Counted from the first letter of the stretch, positions 8,407 to 16,895 are shown. The stretch: 64,000 nt of DNA from Mesorhizobium sp. CU3 (GCF_006442965.1 NZ_VFWX01000013.1:124001-188000); one strand, 5' to 3'. A program made the numbers and translations. The notes: generated by a model from the letters alone, not told the origin.

Positions 8407-8594
8407 CAATTCCCACCTAGATATCTTCGAGACGTCGGCCGAAGCGCCAGCCAGTGTCTGAAATCGGCTTTCGGCGACGTACCGAGCAACCGCTGCCGGA
8501 ATTGGCGTGCGCGCCTTGATGCGTGCGGCTTGTCGCCATTGCGCTTGGACCAATTCGAAAAGCAGTAGCGAGCGCCCAAATTATGGACATTAGT

Positions 8595-8629
8595 CTTGAC
8601 AGAAATACATATGTTCAATACCGGTCAAG
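8595..8629 (+). promoter_or_regulatory. Candidate promoter/operator of the DRL-E1-E2 operon
   Basis: A perfect 6-base dyad CTTGAC (8595-8600) and GTCAAG (8624-8629) frames the decamer ATGTTCAATA at 8611-8620. The same decamer occurs exactly at 15594-15603 before the HAD gene. TTGACA at 8596 could also be a -35 element. SorC-family regulators often bind sites with TGAAC/GTTCA halves, so the SorC protein at 22194-23201 is the natural candidate ligand-responsive regulator. Binding is inferred. Confidence 0.4.
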
Positions 8630-8666
8630 CAACCGAACAGCATGCGATATGGGAGGAATACACGGT

Positions 8667-9995
8667 ATGGCATCCAACGTTTCGTTGACGGGCCTTGCCC
8701 GCGATCTCGAGGAACGCGCCAAGTCCGGCAAGCCCATTCGCATCGGCCTGATCGGCTCCGGCGAGATGGGCACCGACATCGTCACCCGCGTCGCCCATAT
8801 GTCCGGCATCGAGATCGGCGCCATCTCCGAACTGAACCTTCCGGCGGCGAGCAAGGCCGTCGATATCGCCTTCCAGGAAACCGGTCACGCGAAGGAAGTG
8901 TCGAACGCCTCGGCGATGACCGCTGCCATGGAGGCCGGCAAGGTCGCCGTCACCAATGATTCCAGCCTGGTCATCGGCAATGACCTCATCGATGTCGTCA
9001 TCGACGCCACCGGTGTTCCGGCTGTCGGCGCCGAGATCGGCCTGCGTGCCATGGAGCATGGCAAGCATCTGGTGATGATGAATGTCGAGGCCGACGTCAC
9101 CATCGGTGCCTATCTGAAGAACGAGGCCGACCGCCTCGGCGTCACCTATTCGCTGGGCGCCGGCGACGAGCCGTCGTCCTGCATGGAGCTGATCGAATTC
9201 GTGTCGGCCATGGGCCATCCGATCGTTGCCGCCGGCAAGGGCAAGAACAACCCGCTCAACATCGACGCCACGCCTCCCGACTACGAGGAGGAAGCTAAGC
9301 GCCGGCATATGAACGTGCGCATGCTGGTCGAATTCGTCGACGGCTCTAAGACCATGGTCGAGATGGCGGCGATCGCCAACGCCACCGGACTGGTGCCCGA
9401 CAAGCCGGGCATGCATGGCCCAGCCGCGACGCTCGGCGAATTGAACAAGGTGCTGGTGCCGCAGAAGGACGGCGGAGTGCTCTCCAAGGTCGGCGTCGTC
9501 GATTATTCCATTGGCAAGGGCGTCGCGCCCGGCGTCTTCGTCGTTGCCGACATGTCGCATCCGCGCGTTTCAGAGCGCATGGAAGACCTGAAGATGGGCA
9601 AGGGCCCGTACTTCACCTTCCACCGCCCCTATCACCTGACCTCCCTCGAAGTGCCGCTGACCTGCGCCCGCGTCGTGCTTTACGGCAAGGCCGACATGGT
9701 GCCGCTGGCCAAGCCGGTAGCCGAGGTCTGCGCCGTCGCCAAGAAGGATCTGAAGCCCGGCGACAAGCTCGATGCCATCGGCGAGTTCTGCTACCGCGCC
9801 TGGATCATGACGGCGCCCGAAGCGCATGCGGCGCGAGCCGTTCCCTGCGGCCTCTTGCAGGGCGGCTCGGTCACCCAGCCGATCAAGAAGGGCGAGCTCA
9901 TCACCTATGCCAATGCAGCACCCGCGCCGGGCTCGCGCATCGCCGAGCTGCGCGCCCGCCAGGACAGGCTCGTTTACGGCGCCGTGGAGGCGTGA
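8667..9995 (+). CDS. DRL-family (homoserine-dehydrogenase-like, SAF-domain) oxidoreductase
   Basis: A 442-residue protein of the COG4091 type. Residues about 24-60 are a Rossmann NAD(P) site (IRIGLIGSGEMGTDIVTRVA). The middle carries the catalytic domain with LGAGDEPSSCMELIEF and the GKNNPLN segment. The C-terminus (about 345-430) is an SAF domain. As I recall, Brucella abortus DRL, a 1-deoxyxylulose-5-phosphate reductoisomerase unrelated to Dxr, belongs to this family, though other members may have other substrates. The ATG at 8667 follows GGGAGGAATACACGGT; an upstream in-frame start would add 48 residues without family support. It heads an operon with E1alpha, E1beta and E2 genes, which argues for a catabolic rather than an isoprenoid role. 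Confidence 0.83.
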   Translation: MASNVSLTGLARDLEERAKSGKPIRIGLIGSGEMGTDIVTRVAHMSGIEIGAISELNLPAASKAVDIAFQETGHAKEVSNASAMTAAMEAGKVAVTNDSSLVIGNDLIDVVIDATGVPAVGAEIGLRAMEHGKHLVMMNVEADVTIGAYLKNEADRLGVTYSLGAGDEPSSCMELIEFVSAMGHPIVAAGKGKNNPLNIDATPPDYEEEAKRRHMNVRMLVEFVDGSKTMVEMAAIANATGLVPDKPGMHGPAATLGELNKVLVPQKDGGVLSKVGVVDYSIGKGVAPGVFVVADMSHPRVSERMEDLKMGKGPYFTFHRPYHLTSLEVPLTCARVVLYGKADMVPLAKPVAEVCAVAKKDLKPGDKLDAIGEFCYRAWIMTAPEAHAARAVPCGLLQGGSVTQPIKKGELITYANAAPAPGSRIAELRARQDRLVYGAVEA

Positions 9996-9997
9996 CC

Positions 9998-11026
9998 ATG
10001 GCCACAGCCCGCAAAGCCGTCGCGGACAGCCGCGCCAACCTGCCCTTCGTCTACCGCCACTACAGCCAGGAGCAGCTGAAGCAGGTGCTCCACAAGATGT
10101 ACCTCATCCGCCGTTTCGAGGAGGGCGCGGAAGAGTGCTACATGCGCGGCCTGATCCACGGCACGATGCATTTGTCGATCGGCCAGGAAGCCAGCGCCAT
10201 GGGCATCTGCATGCCGCTTGCCGAGGATGACCAGATCACCTCGACGCATCGCGGCCATGGCCATTGCATCGCCAAGGGCGCCGAGGTCAGCCGCATGTTC
10301 GCCGAGTTCTTCGGCAAGACCACCGGCTACTGTAAGGGCCGCGGCGGCTCCATGCACATCGCCGACGTCGCCAAGGGCAATCTCGGCGCTAACGGCATCG
10401 TTGCCGGCGGCATTCCGATCGCGGTGGGCGCCGCCCTTTCCGCCAAGCGGATGAAGACCGGCAAGGTCGTGGTCTCCTTCTTCGGCGACGGCGCCAACAA
10501 TGAAGGCGCCTTCCACGAGGCGCTGAACATGGCGGCGATCTGGAAACTGCCGGTGATCTTCGTGTGCGAGAACAACGGCTACGGCATGTCGACCTCGACG
10601 GCCCGCTCCACCGCGGTGAAGAACATCGCCGAGCGCGCGGCCGCCTATGCGATGCCGGGCGTGATCGTCAACGGCAACATCTTCTCGGAGGTCGCTGAGG
10701 CGTCCTTCAAGGCCGTCGAGCGGGCACGCGCGGGCGAGGGGCCGACGCTGATCGAGTCCAAAACCTACCGCCATCGCGGCCATTCCAAGAGCGACCGCAA
10801 CCGCTACCGCACCAAGGAAGAGATCGAGGACTGGATGGCGAACCGCGATCCGATCACGCTGTTCGAGACCGAACTGCGCGATTTCGGCTTCATCGACGAC
10901 CAAGGCATCCAGGCGATCCGCGATGCGGTCGCCAAGGAGATCGCCGACGGCATCGAATTCGCCAAGGCAAGCCCGGCGCCGGAGATCGCCACCCTCGAGG
11001 ACTATGTCTACACGGAGCATGCGTGA
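9998..11026 (+). CDS. E1 component alpha subunit, acetoin/pyruvate dehydrogenase type
   Basis: A 342-residue thiamine-diphosphate subunit. The TPP motif GDGANNEGAF starts at Gly163 and ends with NN at 192-193. STHRGHGHCIAKG and GRGGSMHI are the other family blocks, and YRHRGHSKSDRNRYR is the C-terminal signature shared by PdhA and AcoA. The ATG at 9998 has GGAGG seven bases upstream; it lies 2 bp after the stop of the DRL gene. Length and neighbours resemble AcoA. The partner is the adjacent E1beta. Which 2-oxo acid or acyloin it uses cannot be read from the sequence; the context suggests an acyloin-like sugar phosphate. Confidence 0.88.
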   Translation: MATARKAVADSRANLPFVYRHYSQEQLKQVLHKMYLIRRFEEGAEECYMRGLIHGTMHLSIGQEASAMGICMPLAEDDQITSTHRGHGHCIAKGAEVSRMFAEFFGKTTGYCKGRGGSMHIADVAKGNLGANGIVAGGIPIAVGAALSAKRMKTGKVVVSFFGDGANNEGAFHEALNMAAIWKLPVIFVCENNGYGMSTSTARSTAVKNIAERAAAYAMPGVIVNGNIFSEVAEASFKAVERARAGEGPTLIESKTYRHRGHSKSDRNRYRTKEEIEDWMANRDPITLFETELRDFGFIDDQGIQAIRDAVAKEIADGIEFAKASPAPEIATLEDYVYTEHA

Positions 11027-12024
11027 TGGACATCGCGGTGCGTGAACTGAGCTATGCCCAGGCGATCCAGGAAGCCATGGCGATCGCCATGGACATGGAC
11101 GAGCGCGTCTTCCTGATGGGCGAGGACATCGGCGTCTATGGCGGCGCCTTCCAGGTGACGGGCGACCTCGTCGAGCGCTACGGCGCCGACCGCGTCATCG
11201 ACACACCGATTTCGGAACTGGGCGGCGCGGGCGTTGCGGTGGGCGCCGCAGTCACCGGCATGCGGCCGATCTTCGAGTTTCAGTTCTCGGATTTCGCCAC
11301 GCTCGGCATGGAGCAGATCGTCAACCAGGCGGCCAAGATGCGGTTCATGCTGGGCGGCGAGGTTTCGGTGCCGCTGGTGATGCGTTTTCCGGCCGGCTCC
11401 GGCACCGGTGCCGCCGCGCAGCACAGCCAGAGCCTCGAAGCCTGGCTCGGCCACGTGCCTGGTCTCAAGGTCATCCAGCCGGCGACCCCGCACGACGCCA
11501 AGGGCATGCTGCTTGCTGCGGTCGCCGATCCCGACCCGGTCATGATCTTCGAGCACAAGCTGCTCTACAAGATGAAGGGCCACGTGCCGGAAGGCCACTA
11601 CACCGTACCGATCGGCAAGGCCGAAATCCGGCGCGAGGGCCGCGACCTCACCATCGTCGCCACCTCGATCATGGTGCAGAAGGCGCTCGACGCAGCGGCC
11701 GCGTTGGAAGGCGAGGGCATCGATATCGAAGTGGTCGATCTGCGCACGATAAGGCCGATAGACCGGCAGACCGTCATCGCCAGCGTGAAGAAGACCTCGC
11801 GCCTGCTCTGCGTCTACGAGGCCGTGAAGACGCTGGGCATCGGCGCCGAGGTGAGCGCCATGGTCGCCGAGAGCGAAGCCTTCGACTATCTCGACGCGCC
11901 GATCGTGCGCCTCGGCGGCGCCGAGACGCCCATCCCCTACAATCCGGACCTCGAAAAGGCCACCGTGCCGCAGGTCGCCGACATCATCGCCGCCGCGCGC
12001 GACCTGGTGAAAGGGGTCCGCTGA
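11026..12024 (+). CDS. E1 component beta subunit, acetoin/pyruvate dehydrogenase type
   Basis: A 332-residue transketolase-like beta subunit, starting within the stop of the alpha gene (TGATG overlap), a sign of coupled translation. Family blocks are GEDIGVYGGAFQVT, DTPISELGGAGVAVGAA, the FRFPAGSGTGAAAQHSQS-like stretch, and EVVDLRTIRPID. It lacks the N-terminal lipoyl domain that the housekeeping PDH E1beta of alphaproteobacteria carries, so this is a second, AcoB-like complex. No E3 gene is nearby; a shared lipoamide dehydrogenase must be used. Confidence 0.88.
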   Translation: MDIAVRELSYAQAIQEAMAIAMDMDERVFLMGEDIGVYGGAFQVTGDLVERYGADRVIDTPISELGGAGVAVGAAVTGMRPIFEFQFSDFATLGMEQIVNQAAKMRFMLGGEVSVPLVMRFPAGSGTGAAAQHSQSLEAWLGHVPGLKVIQPATPHDAKGMLLAAVADPDPVMIFEHKLLYKMKGHVPEGHYTVPIGKAEIRREGRDLTIVATSIMVQKALDAAAALEGEGIDIEVVDLRTIRPIDRQTVIASVKKTSRLLCVYEAVKTLGIGAEVSAMVAESEAFDYLDAPIVRLGGAETPIPYNPDLEKATVPQVADIIAAARDLVKGVR

Positions 12025-12027
12025 GCG

Positions 12028-13383
12028 ATGCCGACAGAGGTCATTCTTCCCAAGGTCGACATGGACATGGCGACCGGCCAAATCTCACGCTGGTTCGCCG
12101 AAGAGGGTGCCAAGGTCAAGAAGGGCGACGTGCTCTTCGAGATCGAGACCGACAAGGCTGCGATGGAGATCGACGCGCCGGCCAGCGGCACACTGCGCAA
12201 CGTTACCGGCAAGGAGCGTGTCGACATTCCCGTCGGCGAGCCCGTTGCCTGGATCTATGCCGACGATGAAGTTTACGCGCCAATCTCCCCCCTCGTGGGG
12301 GAGATGTCGACGAAGTCGACAGAGGGGGGCGCTGTCCCGCCGACCTCTCAGCGCGAGGCTCCCCCCTCTGGCCTGCCGGCCATCTCCCCCACAAGGGGGG
12401 AGATCAGCCAATCGCCGACCGCCGGGCGCGCAACGCCGCTGGCGCGCCGCTTGGCGCGCGAGGCAGGTCTTTCGATTGCCGGCATAACAGGCAGCGGTCC
12501 GCGCGGTCGCGTCACGCGCGCCGATGTGGAGGCCGCGGTTTCAGCGAAAGGCTCTGCTGCCCCTGCGCAGCCGACCGCCGGGATCGCTTCGCCTGCCCAG
12601 GCTGAAGTCCCGCCGGCACCCGCAGCCAAGCCGATGTCGGACGACCAGGTGCTAAAACTGTTCGCCGAAGGCTCTTACGAGCTCGTCCCGCACGACAACA
12701 TGCGCAAGACCATTGCGCGCCGCCTGGTCGAGGCGAAGAGCACCATCCCGCATTTCTACCTGACGCTGGATTGCGAATTGGACGCTCTGCTGGCGCTGCG
12801 CACGCAGCTCAATGCGGCGGCACCCGTGAAGAAGACCGACAAGGGCGAGGTTCCCGCCTACAAGCTCTCGGTCAACGACATGGTGATCAAGGCGATGGCG
12901 ATGGCGCTGATGGCGGTGCCGGATGCCAATGCGTCCTGGACCGACAGCGCCATGGTCAAGCACCGGCATGCCGATGTCGGCGTCGCGGTCTCCATTCCCG
13001 GCGGCCTGATCACGCCGATCATCCGCCATGCGGATGAAAAGACGCTGTCCACCATCTCCAACGAGATGAAGGACCTGGCCAGCCGCGCCCGCAGCCGCAA
13101 GCTGAAGCCCGAAGAGTATCAGGGCGGCACCACGGCCGTTTCCAATCTCGGCATGTTCGGCATCAAGGACTTTGCCGCCGTCATCAACCCGCCGCATGCG
13201 ACGATCCTGGCGGTCGGCGCCGGCGAGGAGCGGGCGGTGGTCAAGAAGGGCGAGATCAGAATAGCGACCGTGATGTCGGTGACGCTGTCGACCGATCACC
13301 GGGCCGTCGACGGCGCGTTGGGCGCCGAGCTGCTTGGCGCCTTCAAGCGCCTGATCGAAAACCCGATGGGCATGCTGGTTTAG
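12028..13383 (+). CDS. E2 component, dihydrolipoamide acyltransferase
   Basis: A 451-residue three-domain E2. Residues 1-78 are the lipoyl domain with the lipoyl-lysine Lys43 in ETDKAAMEID. Residues about 135-172 are the peripheral-subunit-binding domain (ATPLARRLAREAGLS). Residues about 215-451 are the acyltransferase core with the active-site motif DHRAVDG (His424, Asp428). Residues about 85-128, in the flexible linker, are encoded by an in-frame palindromic repeat described separately. The gene begins 3 bp after the E1beta stop. It moves the acyl group from E1 to CoA; the product is probably acetyl-CoA given the family. Confidence 0.9.
   Translation: MPTEVILPKVDMDMATGQISRWFAEEGAKVKKGDVLFEIETDKAAMEIDAPASGTLRNVTGKERVDIPVGEPVAWIYADDEVYAPISPLVGEMSTKSTEGGAVPPTSQREAPPSGLPAISPTRGEISQSPTAGRATPLARRLAREAGLSIAGITGSGPRGRVTRADVEAAVSAKGSAAPAQPTAGIASPAQAEVPPAPAAKPMSDDQVLKLFAEGSYELVPHDNMRKTIARRLVEAKSTIPHFYLTLDCELDALLALRTQLNAAAPVKKTDKGEVPAYKLSVNDMVIKAMAMALMAVPDANASWTDSAMVKHRHADVGVAVSIPGGLITPIIRHADEKTLSTISNEMKDLASRARSRKLKPEEYQGGTTAVSNLGMFGIKDFAAVINPPHATILAVGAGEERAVVKKGEIRIATVMSVTLSTDHRAVDGALGAELLGAFKRLIENPMGMLV
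12281..12412. repeat. Palindromic repeat inserted in frame in the E2 linker
   Basis: Two halves, each a small CTCCCCC...GGGGGAG hairpin, form an imperfect long inverted repeat of about 130 bp. The same two halves occur in non-coding DNA at 41018-41066 and 41269-41322. Here the 132 bp keep the E2 frame open (44 codons) and encode residues rich in Pro, Ser and Gly. Confidence 0.85.
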
Positions 13384-13509
13384 GCCGTCCCCGGCGGCTC
13401 CGAACCTTCCCCAAGAGGGCGTCGGATCACCGACTTGTCAGGCGGATAGCCAGCAGCGATTTGCTTCGTATGCTTGAAGCCGCCGTTATTTCGTTCCACA
13501 TCGGGCGGT

Positions 13510-14673
13510 ATGAATGGCAAGTTGCAGGATTGGTTTCGGAATTGGCGATGGGCCCTGGCCGCATCGCTGTTCCTGCACGTCGCGACCGCAGCGTTCCTGT
13601 TCTTTGGCCTGCCGAGGCCCGAGCAATTGCCGGACCAGCAGGAACAGCCGGTGAATGTCGCGATCGTGCCGCCGCCCGAGCAGCCTAAGCCGAAGCCCAC
13701 TCCAAAGCCGCCGGAACCGAAGCCTGGACAGAAGGTCGAAAAGCCGCCTGAACAGAAACCGCCTCCCGAACCGACGAAGCCGAAGCTGCCGGACGACCAG
13801 GTTCTGAAGCGCGTCTTTCAATATGGCCAGAAGGATACCGGGCCGGAGAAATCTCTTGATGGCGGCAGCGCTCCGGCCAATACGCCGCAACCGGCCAAGG
13901 AGCAGGCTGCAACGCCGCCTGTAGAGCCGAAGCCGGCGCAGAACCCACCGCCCGCGGGTTCCGAGCAAACGGCAGATTCCGCCAAGGCCGACGAGAAGTC
14001 CGCACCCGTCCAGCCGGAACCCAAGCCCACGCCGAGCGAGGAGAAGCCGGCGACCGAGGACACCGATAAACAGCAGCCTGACAAGCAGGAGGCGGCGCCG
14101 CAAACCGAAGAGAAGCAAGCGCTGGTCGCGCCAAAGCCATTGGCGGCCGAGGACGGCGTCAAGCCTGCTCCTCCGTCTTCAACCGAAAAGGCGAAGCCCA
14201 AGCCTGCAAAGCCGATGAAGTTCAAATCCGCGAGAGCCTTGAAGGCCCCCAGCGCGGGCATGGCGTTGTCGAATCCCACGAACAATGACGTCGCGGGATC
14301 GCCGATCTTTTCCGGTCTTCCGGGCGTCAGAAAGCTTTATTCGCAGGGGGCAACCGGCAATGTCTTTGCCACAAGCTCCATGGAAAATGTGCCGCGCGAT
14401 CAGCGCGTGGCAAACCTGTGCGCCAACATTCTCAACCAGGAACTGCAAAGCGCGGACTATTCGCCGAAATGGCTGCCGACCATTCCGCTGAAGACGGGCA
14501 ATGTTCTTAGCCCGACGCAGGCTGCCTTCAGCACGACGACCCAATGGTATGATCTAAGCTTCCGCTGCGAGGTCGACCCCGACGCGACGAGGGTTCTGTC
14601 CTTCAACTACCGTGTCGGCGGATTGGTCCCGCCCGGCGACTGGACACGGCGCAAATTCCCAAGTCTTCGTTAG
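13510..14673 (+). CDS. TonB-like proline-rich membrane protein with DUF930 domain
   Basis: A 387-residue protein. One N-terminal hydrophobic helix (about residues 13-33) anchors it in the inner membrane. Residues about 45-250 are a long Pro/Lys/Glu-rich linker (PKPTPKPPEPKPGQK and similar), as in TonB or TolA. The C-terminal 110 residues form a DUF930 domain with the pairs VANLCANIL and FRCEVDPDA, giving two cysteines that may pair in the periplasm. The ATG at 13510 is preferred over TTG 13474 because it starts close before the membrane helix. It probably spans the periplasm. A role in the neighbouring polyol system is not indicated. Confidence 0.75.
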   Translation: MNGKLQDWFRNWRWALAASLFLHVATAAFLFFGLPRPEQLPDQQEQPVNVAIVPPPEQPKPKPTPKPPEPKPGQKVEKPPEQKPPPEPTKPKLPDDQVLKRVFQYGQKDTGPEKSLDGGSAPANTPQPAKEQAATPPVEPKPAQNPPPAGSEQTADSAKADEKSAPVQPEPKPTPSEEKPATEDTDKQQPDKQEAAPQTEEKQALVAPKPLAAEDGVKPAPPSSTEKAKPKPAKPMKFKSARALKAPSAGMALSNPTNNDVAGSPIFSGLPGVRKLYSQGATGNVFATSSMENVPRDQRVANLCANILNQELQSADYSPKWLPTIPLKTGNVLSPTQAAFSTTTQWYDLSFRCEVDPDATRVLSFNYRVGGLVPPGDWTRRKFPSLR

Positions 14674-14681
14674 CAATTCTA

Positions 14682-14866
14682 ATGCATGTCGCCCAAAAGT
14701 GATCTCGGTTTTGGGAGAACGACATGCATAAAACAAAGACCTAAAGCGCGTCGCCTGACTCCGTTTCAACGCGACGCGCTTTAGGAAAAGTGTGAGCGGT
14801 TTTCCGTCCGGAATTGCGTAAAACAAAGAGATAGAGCGGTTTGAAATGGCGAACCGCTCTGGATCA
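14682..14866. repeat. Mosaic of three palindromic intergenic repeats
   Basis: Three modules follow one another. The first has arms ATGCATGTCG/CGACATGCAT (14682-14729). The second is a perfect 15-base stem at 14740-14785 with loop CTGACTCCGTTTCAA. The third is the AAGCGGTTTTCCGTCCGGAATTGC family (about 14784-14866), which also occurs at 18741, 35944, 39806 and 49181. This is the mosaic style of rhizobial intergenic elements. It separates the DUF930 gene from the HAD gene and may act as a two-way terminator. Confidence 0.8.
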
Positions 14867-15538
14867 GGCCGGCACGCCGAGCCCGGCCAATTGCCGGCCG
14901 ACCTCATGCCAGTCGGCACAGACGAAATCGGCGCCTGCGGCCTTCAACCGCGCAGCATGCTCGGGATAGGTGTGGCCGCCGCCAGTGTACCCTATCGCAA
15001 TCATGCCGGCTGCAACCGCGCCCTGGATGCCGAAGGGAGAATCCTCGATGACGATGCAGTCGGCTGGCTTTGCGCCCATCTTCTCGGCCGCGTAGAGGAA
15101 AATGTCGGGCGCCGGCTTGCCGTTCTTCACCATCGAGGAGGAAAAGATCGCTTCGCCGAAGAAGCGCGACAGCCCGGTCACCGACAGGCTGTGGTTGATG
15201 CGCTCGACCGAGGACGACGAGGCGACGCAGCGCTCGCCTGCCAGCGCCTCGAGAAACGGCACGATGCCCGGCGTGGATTGAAGCTCCTCGGAGAACAAAA
15301 GCTTGGTCTCGGCCCAGATGTCGGCTTCGGCGGCGGGCGGGAACTGATGGCCGGTCAGTGTCTTGATCTTGGCGATGATATCCGACTGCTTCATGCCGAT
15401 GCACTGCGCGATGATGCCGCCATGAACGCCCGGCATGCCGTGCTTGTCGTAGACGCGTTCGTAAGCCTTGGCGGCCAGTGGCTCGCTATCGACGAGCACG
15501 CCGTCGCAGTCGAAAATCATTAGTTTGGATCGCGCCAC
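14864..15538 (-). CDS. HAD-superfamily sugar-phosphate phosphatase/mutase type hydrolase
   Basis: A 224-residue HAD subfamily IA protein. Motif I is MIFDCDGVLVDSEP (residues 7-20) with the nucleophile and acid Asp pair, motif II is SSSS around residue 108, the motif III lysine is in MVKNGKPAPDIF, and motif IV is VIEDSPFGIQGA. This is the beta-phosphoglucomutase/sugar phosphatase branch. Its upstream region (15594-15603) holds exactly the decamer found before the DRL operon, so it may belong to the polyol regulon as a phosphatase. The direction is opposite to that operon. The substrate is unknown. Confidence 0.85.
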   Translation of the reverse strand: MARSKLMIFDCDGVLVDSEPLAAKAYERVYDKHGMPGVHGGIIAQCIGMKQSDIIAKIKTLTGHQFPPAAEADIWAETKLLFSEELQSTPGIVPFLEALAGERCVASSSSVERINHSLSVTGLSRFFGEAIFSSSMVKNGKPAPDIFLYAAEKMGAKPADCIVIEDSPFGIQGAVAAGMIAIGYTGGGHTYPEHAARLKAAGADFVCADWHEVGRQLAGLGVPA

Positions 15539-15593
15539 GCACTTCCCCCGGCTTCGATATCAATGCTGCACATCGCTATCGATAAAAAGTCAG

Positions 15594-15603
15594 ATGTTCA
15601 ATA
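15594..15603. promoter_or_regulatory. Copy of the candidate SorC-type operator decamer
   Basis: ATGTTCAATA, identical to 8611-8620. It lies 56 bp upstream of the HAD gene start and 26 bp after the stop of the gene at 15629-16267. A chance match of ten bases is possible but unlikely within this 15-kb locus in GC-rich DNA. Confidence 0.35.
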
Positions 15604-15628
15604 GTGAGGCGAATGCATCCCCTACGCA

Positions 15629-16267
15629 TCAAAGCTGGCGCAGCGCCTCGCTCGGCGAGGCCCCTAGCGCGCGCTGCATGGCCTGGCGCGACTGGGCGCG
15701 GTCGGGCGTGATCCAGTTGGGTTCGGCGCCGAGGAAGCGGTCGAGGAAAGCAACCGCATAGGCCGGCATCTCGGTCGCGTTCTCGCGATAGGACCACCAG
15801 GTGCGCAAATCGTCGGCGCATTGGTCGATGCTTGGCGCGGTGCCGAACTCCTGCTCGTGCACGGCCAGGATCGCCGACACGCAATAGTTGGTATAGAGGA
15901 AGCCCTCCGGCCAGAAGCGTACGATCTCCGCCGTCCCGGCATTAGCCTCCGTCTCGATCATTTCGCCCAGGCCAGAGATTTCGCGCGCCGGCGCCTGCCG
16001 GATCAGTTCGCGCAGCACCAGCCCTGCAGCGAAGACGATGAAGTCGCCGCGATCGACATCGGCGAATCGCTTCTGCGCTTCCATCACCTCGATCCAGTCG
16101 AGAAAGGCGCGCGTCAGCTTGGCCTCGTCGATCTCGAAGCGCACGCCGAACGTCTCCGACACGACCTTGGCGCTGCTGCGGAAGGTGGCACGGAACCAGC
16201 GCAACTGCCGCAACCGGTGGCGCAAGTCCGGCATCAGCGCGAGTTCGTGCCTGAAAGGCAGGTCCAT
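15629..16267 (-). CDS. Hypothetical protein, conserved-looking, unknown function
   Basis: A 212-residue soluble protein without signal peptide or membrane helix. It is rich in aromatic residues and Glu (RFWPEGFLYTNYCVSA, DDLRTWWSYRENATEMPAY) and looks helical. The codon use matches the neighbours and the start at ATG 16267 has GGGAAA eight bases before it, so it is likely real. I do not recognise a family. It is divergent from the gutM-PTS operon and separated by about 190 bp, so it may share regulatory sequence with it. Confidence 0.65.
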   Translation of the reverse strand: MDLPFRHELALMPDLRHRLRQLRWFRATFRSSAKVVSETFGVRFEIDEAKLTRAFLDWIEVMEAQKRFADVDRGDFIVFAAGLVLRELIRQAPAREISGLGEMIETEANAGTAEIVRFWPEGFLYTNYCVSAILAVHEQEFGTAPSIDQCADDLRTWWSYRENATEMPAYAVAFLDRFLGAEPNWITPDRAQSRQAMQRALGASPSEALRQL

Positions 16268-16357
16268 ATCTCATTTCCCGTTTGGCGGCAGGCTAGCACA
16301 GGCGGTGCCGATGCCGAAATCGGCGGCTTAGCTGTGGAGCGCTGTGGCGGCTAATAT

Positions 16358-16394
16358 AATACATGTTGACATCCGAGGAAACAAATGTTCTCAC
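16358..16394 (+). promoter_or_regulatory. Candidate operator/promoter region before gutM
   Basis: ATACATGTTGACAT (16358-16371) and ACAAATGTTCTCAC (16381-16394) resemble the ATACATATGTTCAATA sequence before the DRL operon. They lie 65-100 bp upstream of the gutM start in the divergent intergenic space. The resemblance is partial (ATGTTC core). Confidence 0.3.
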
Positions 16395-16457
16395 TTTCGG
16401 GTCATCTCGCCTCCGTCCAATATGCGCCGGAGCAACGAGAGTCGGGAGGAATACCGA

Positions 16458-16895
16458 ATGGCGATCTGGCAGTGGGCACTGCTTCTGCTGTTTGTTGTCT
16501 GGGCGCTGCAATCGCTGGGCGTCTGGCTGCAGATGCGGCATTATTCGGACGTCTTCAAAGGCGTCACCGCAGAGTACAAGGATGGCTACGTCGGCGCCGG
16601 GAATTTCCGCGGCAGGCTGGCCAAGGGAACCATTGCGCTCATCGTCGTGACGCCGGATCTGATCGTGCGCCGCATGATGGTCATGAGCGGCCGCTCGGTG
16701 CTGACCAAGTTCAAACGACATGAAGAATTCGAGGGCATCCCCCTCGATCGACTCCGGTCCAACCCTGCAATCATGGGGGAGGGGGAACCCGGTGTGGCCG
16801 AGGCCGTCAAACGTGCGATCGAGCAGATCGACCGCGCGCGGTCGGAGCCGGGGAAGAAGCCGGGCCTGGCCGGCTTGAACGTAGCAAGGGCTTAA
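16458..16895 (+). CDS. gutM: GutM-family glucitol operon activator protein
   Basis: A 145-residue protein: one N-terminal hydrophobic helix (IWQWALLLLFVVWALQSLG), then a conserved core with YVGAGNFRGRLAKGTIALIVV and RLRSNPAI. This is the pattern of GutM (SrlM), the small membrane-associated activator of sorbitol operons in enterobacteria. The ATG at 16458 has GGGAGGA in front; the longer frame from 16344 adds an unlikely N-terminal part. It opens the PTS operon and is followed after 52 bp by the EIIC gene, exactly the context in which GutM is known. Confidence 0.82.
   Translation: MAIWQWALLLLFVVWALQSLGVWLQMRHYSDVFKGVTAEYKDGYVGAGNFRGRLAKGTIALIVVTPDLIVRRMMVMSGRSVLTKFKRHEEFEGIPLDRLRSNPAIMGEGEPGVAEAVKRAIEQIDRARSEPGKKPGLAGLNVARA

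Noticed and set aside
9998..13383. Housekeeping pyruvate dehydrogenase operon
   Set aside because: E1beta has no lipoyl domain, and no E3, lipA or eno gene is near; context is a PTS/DRL locus.
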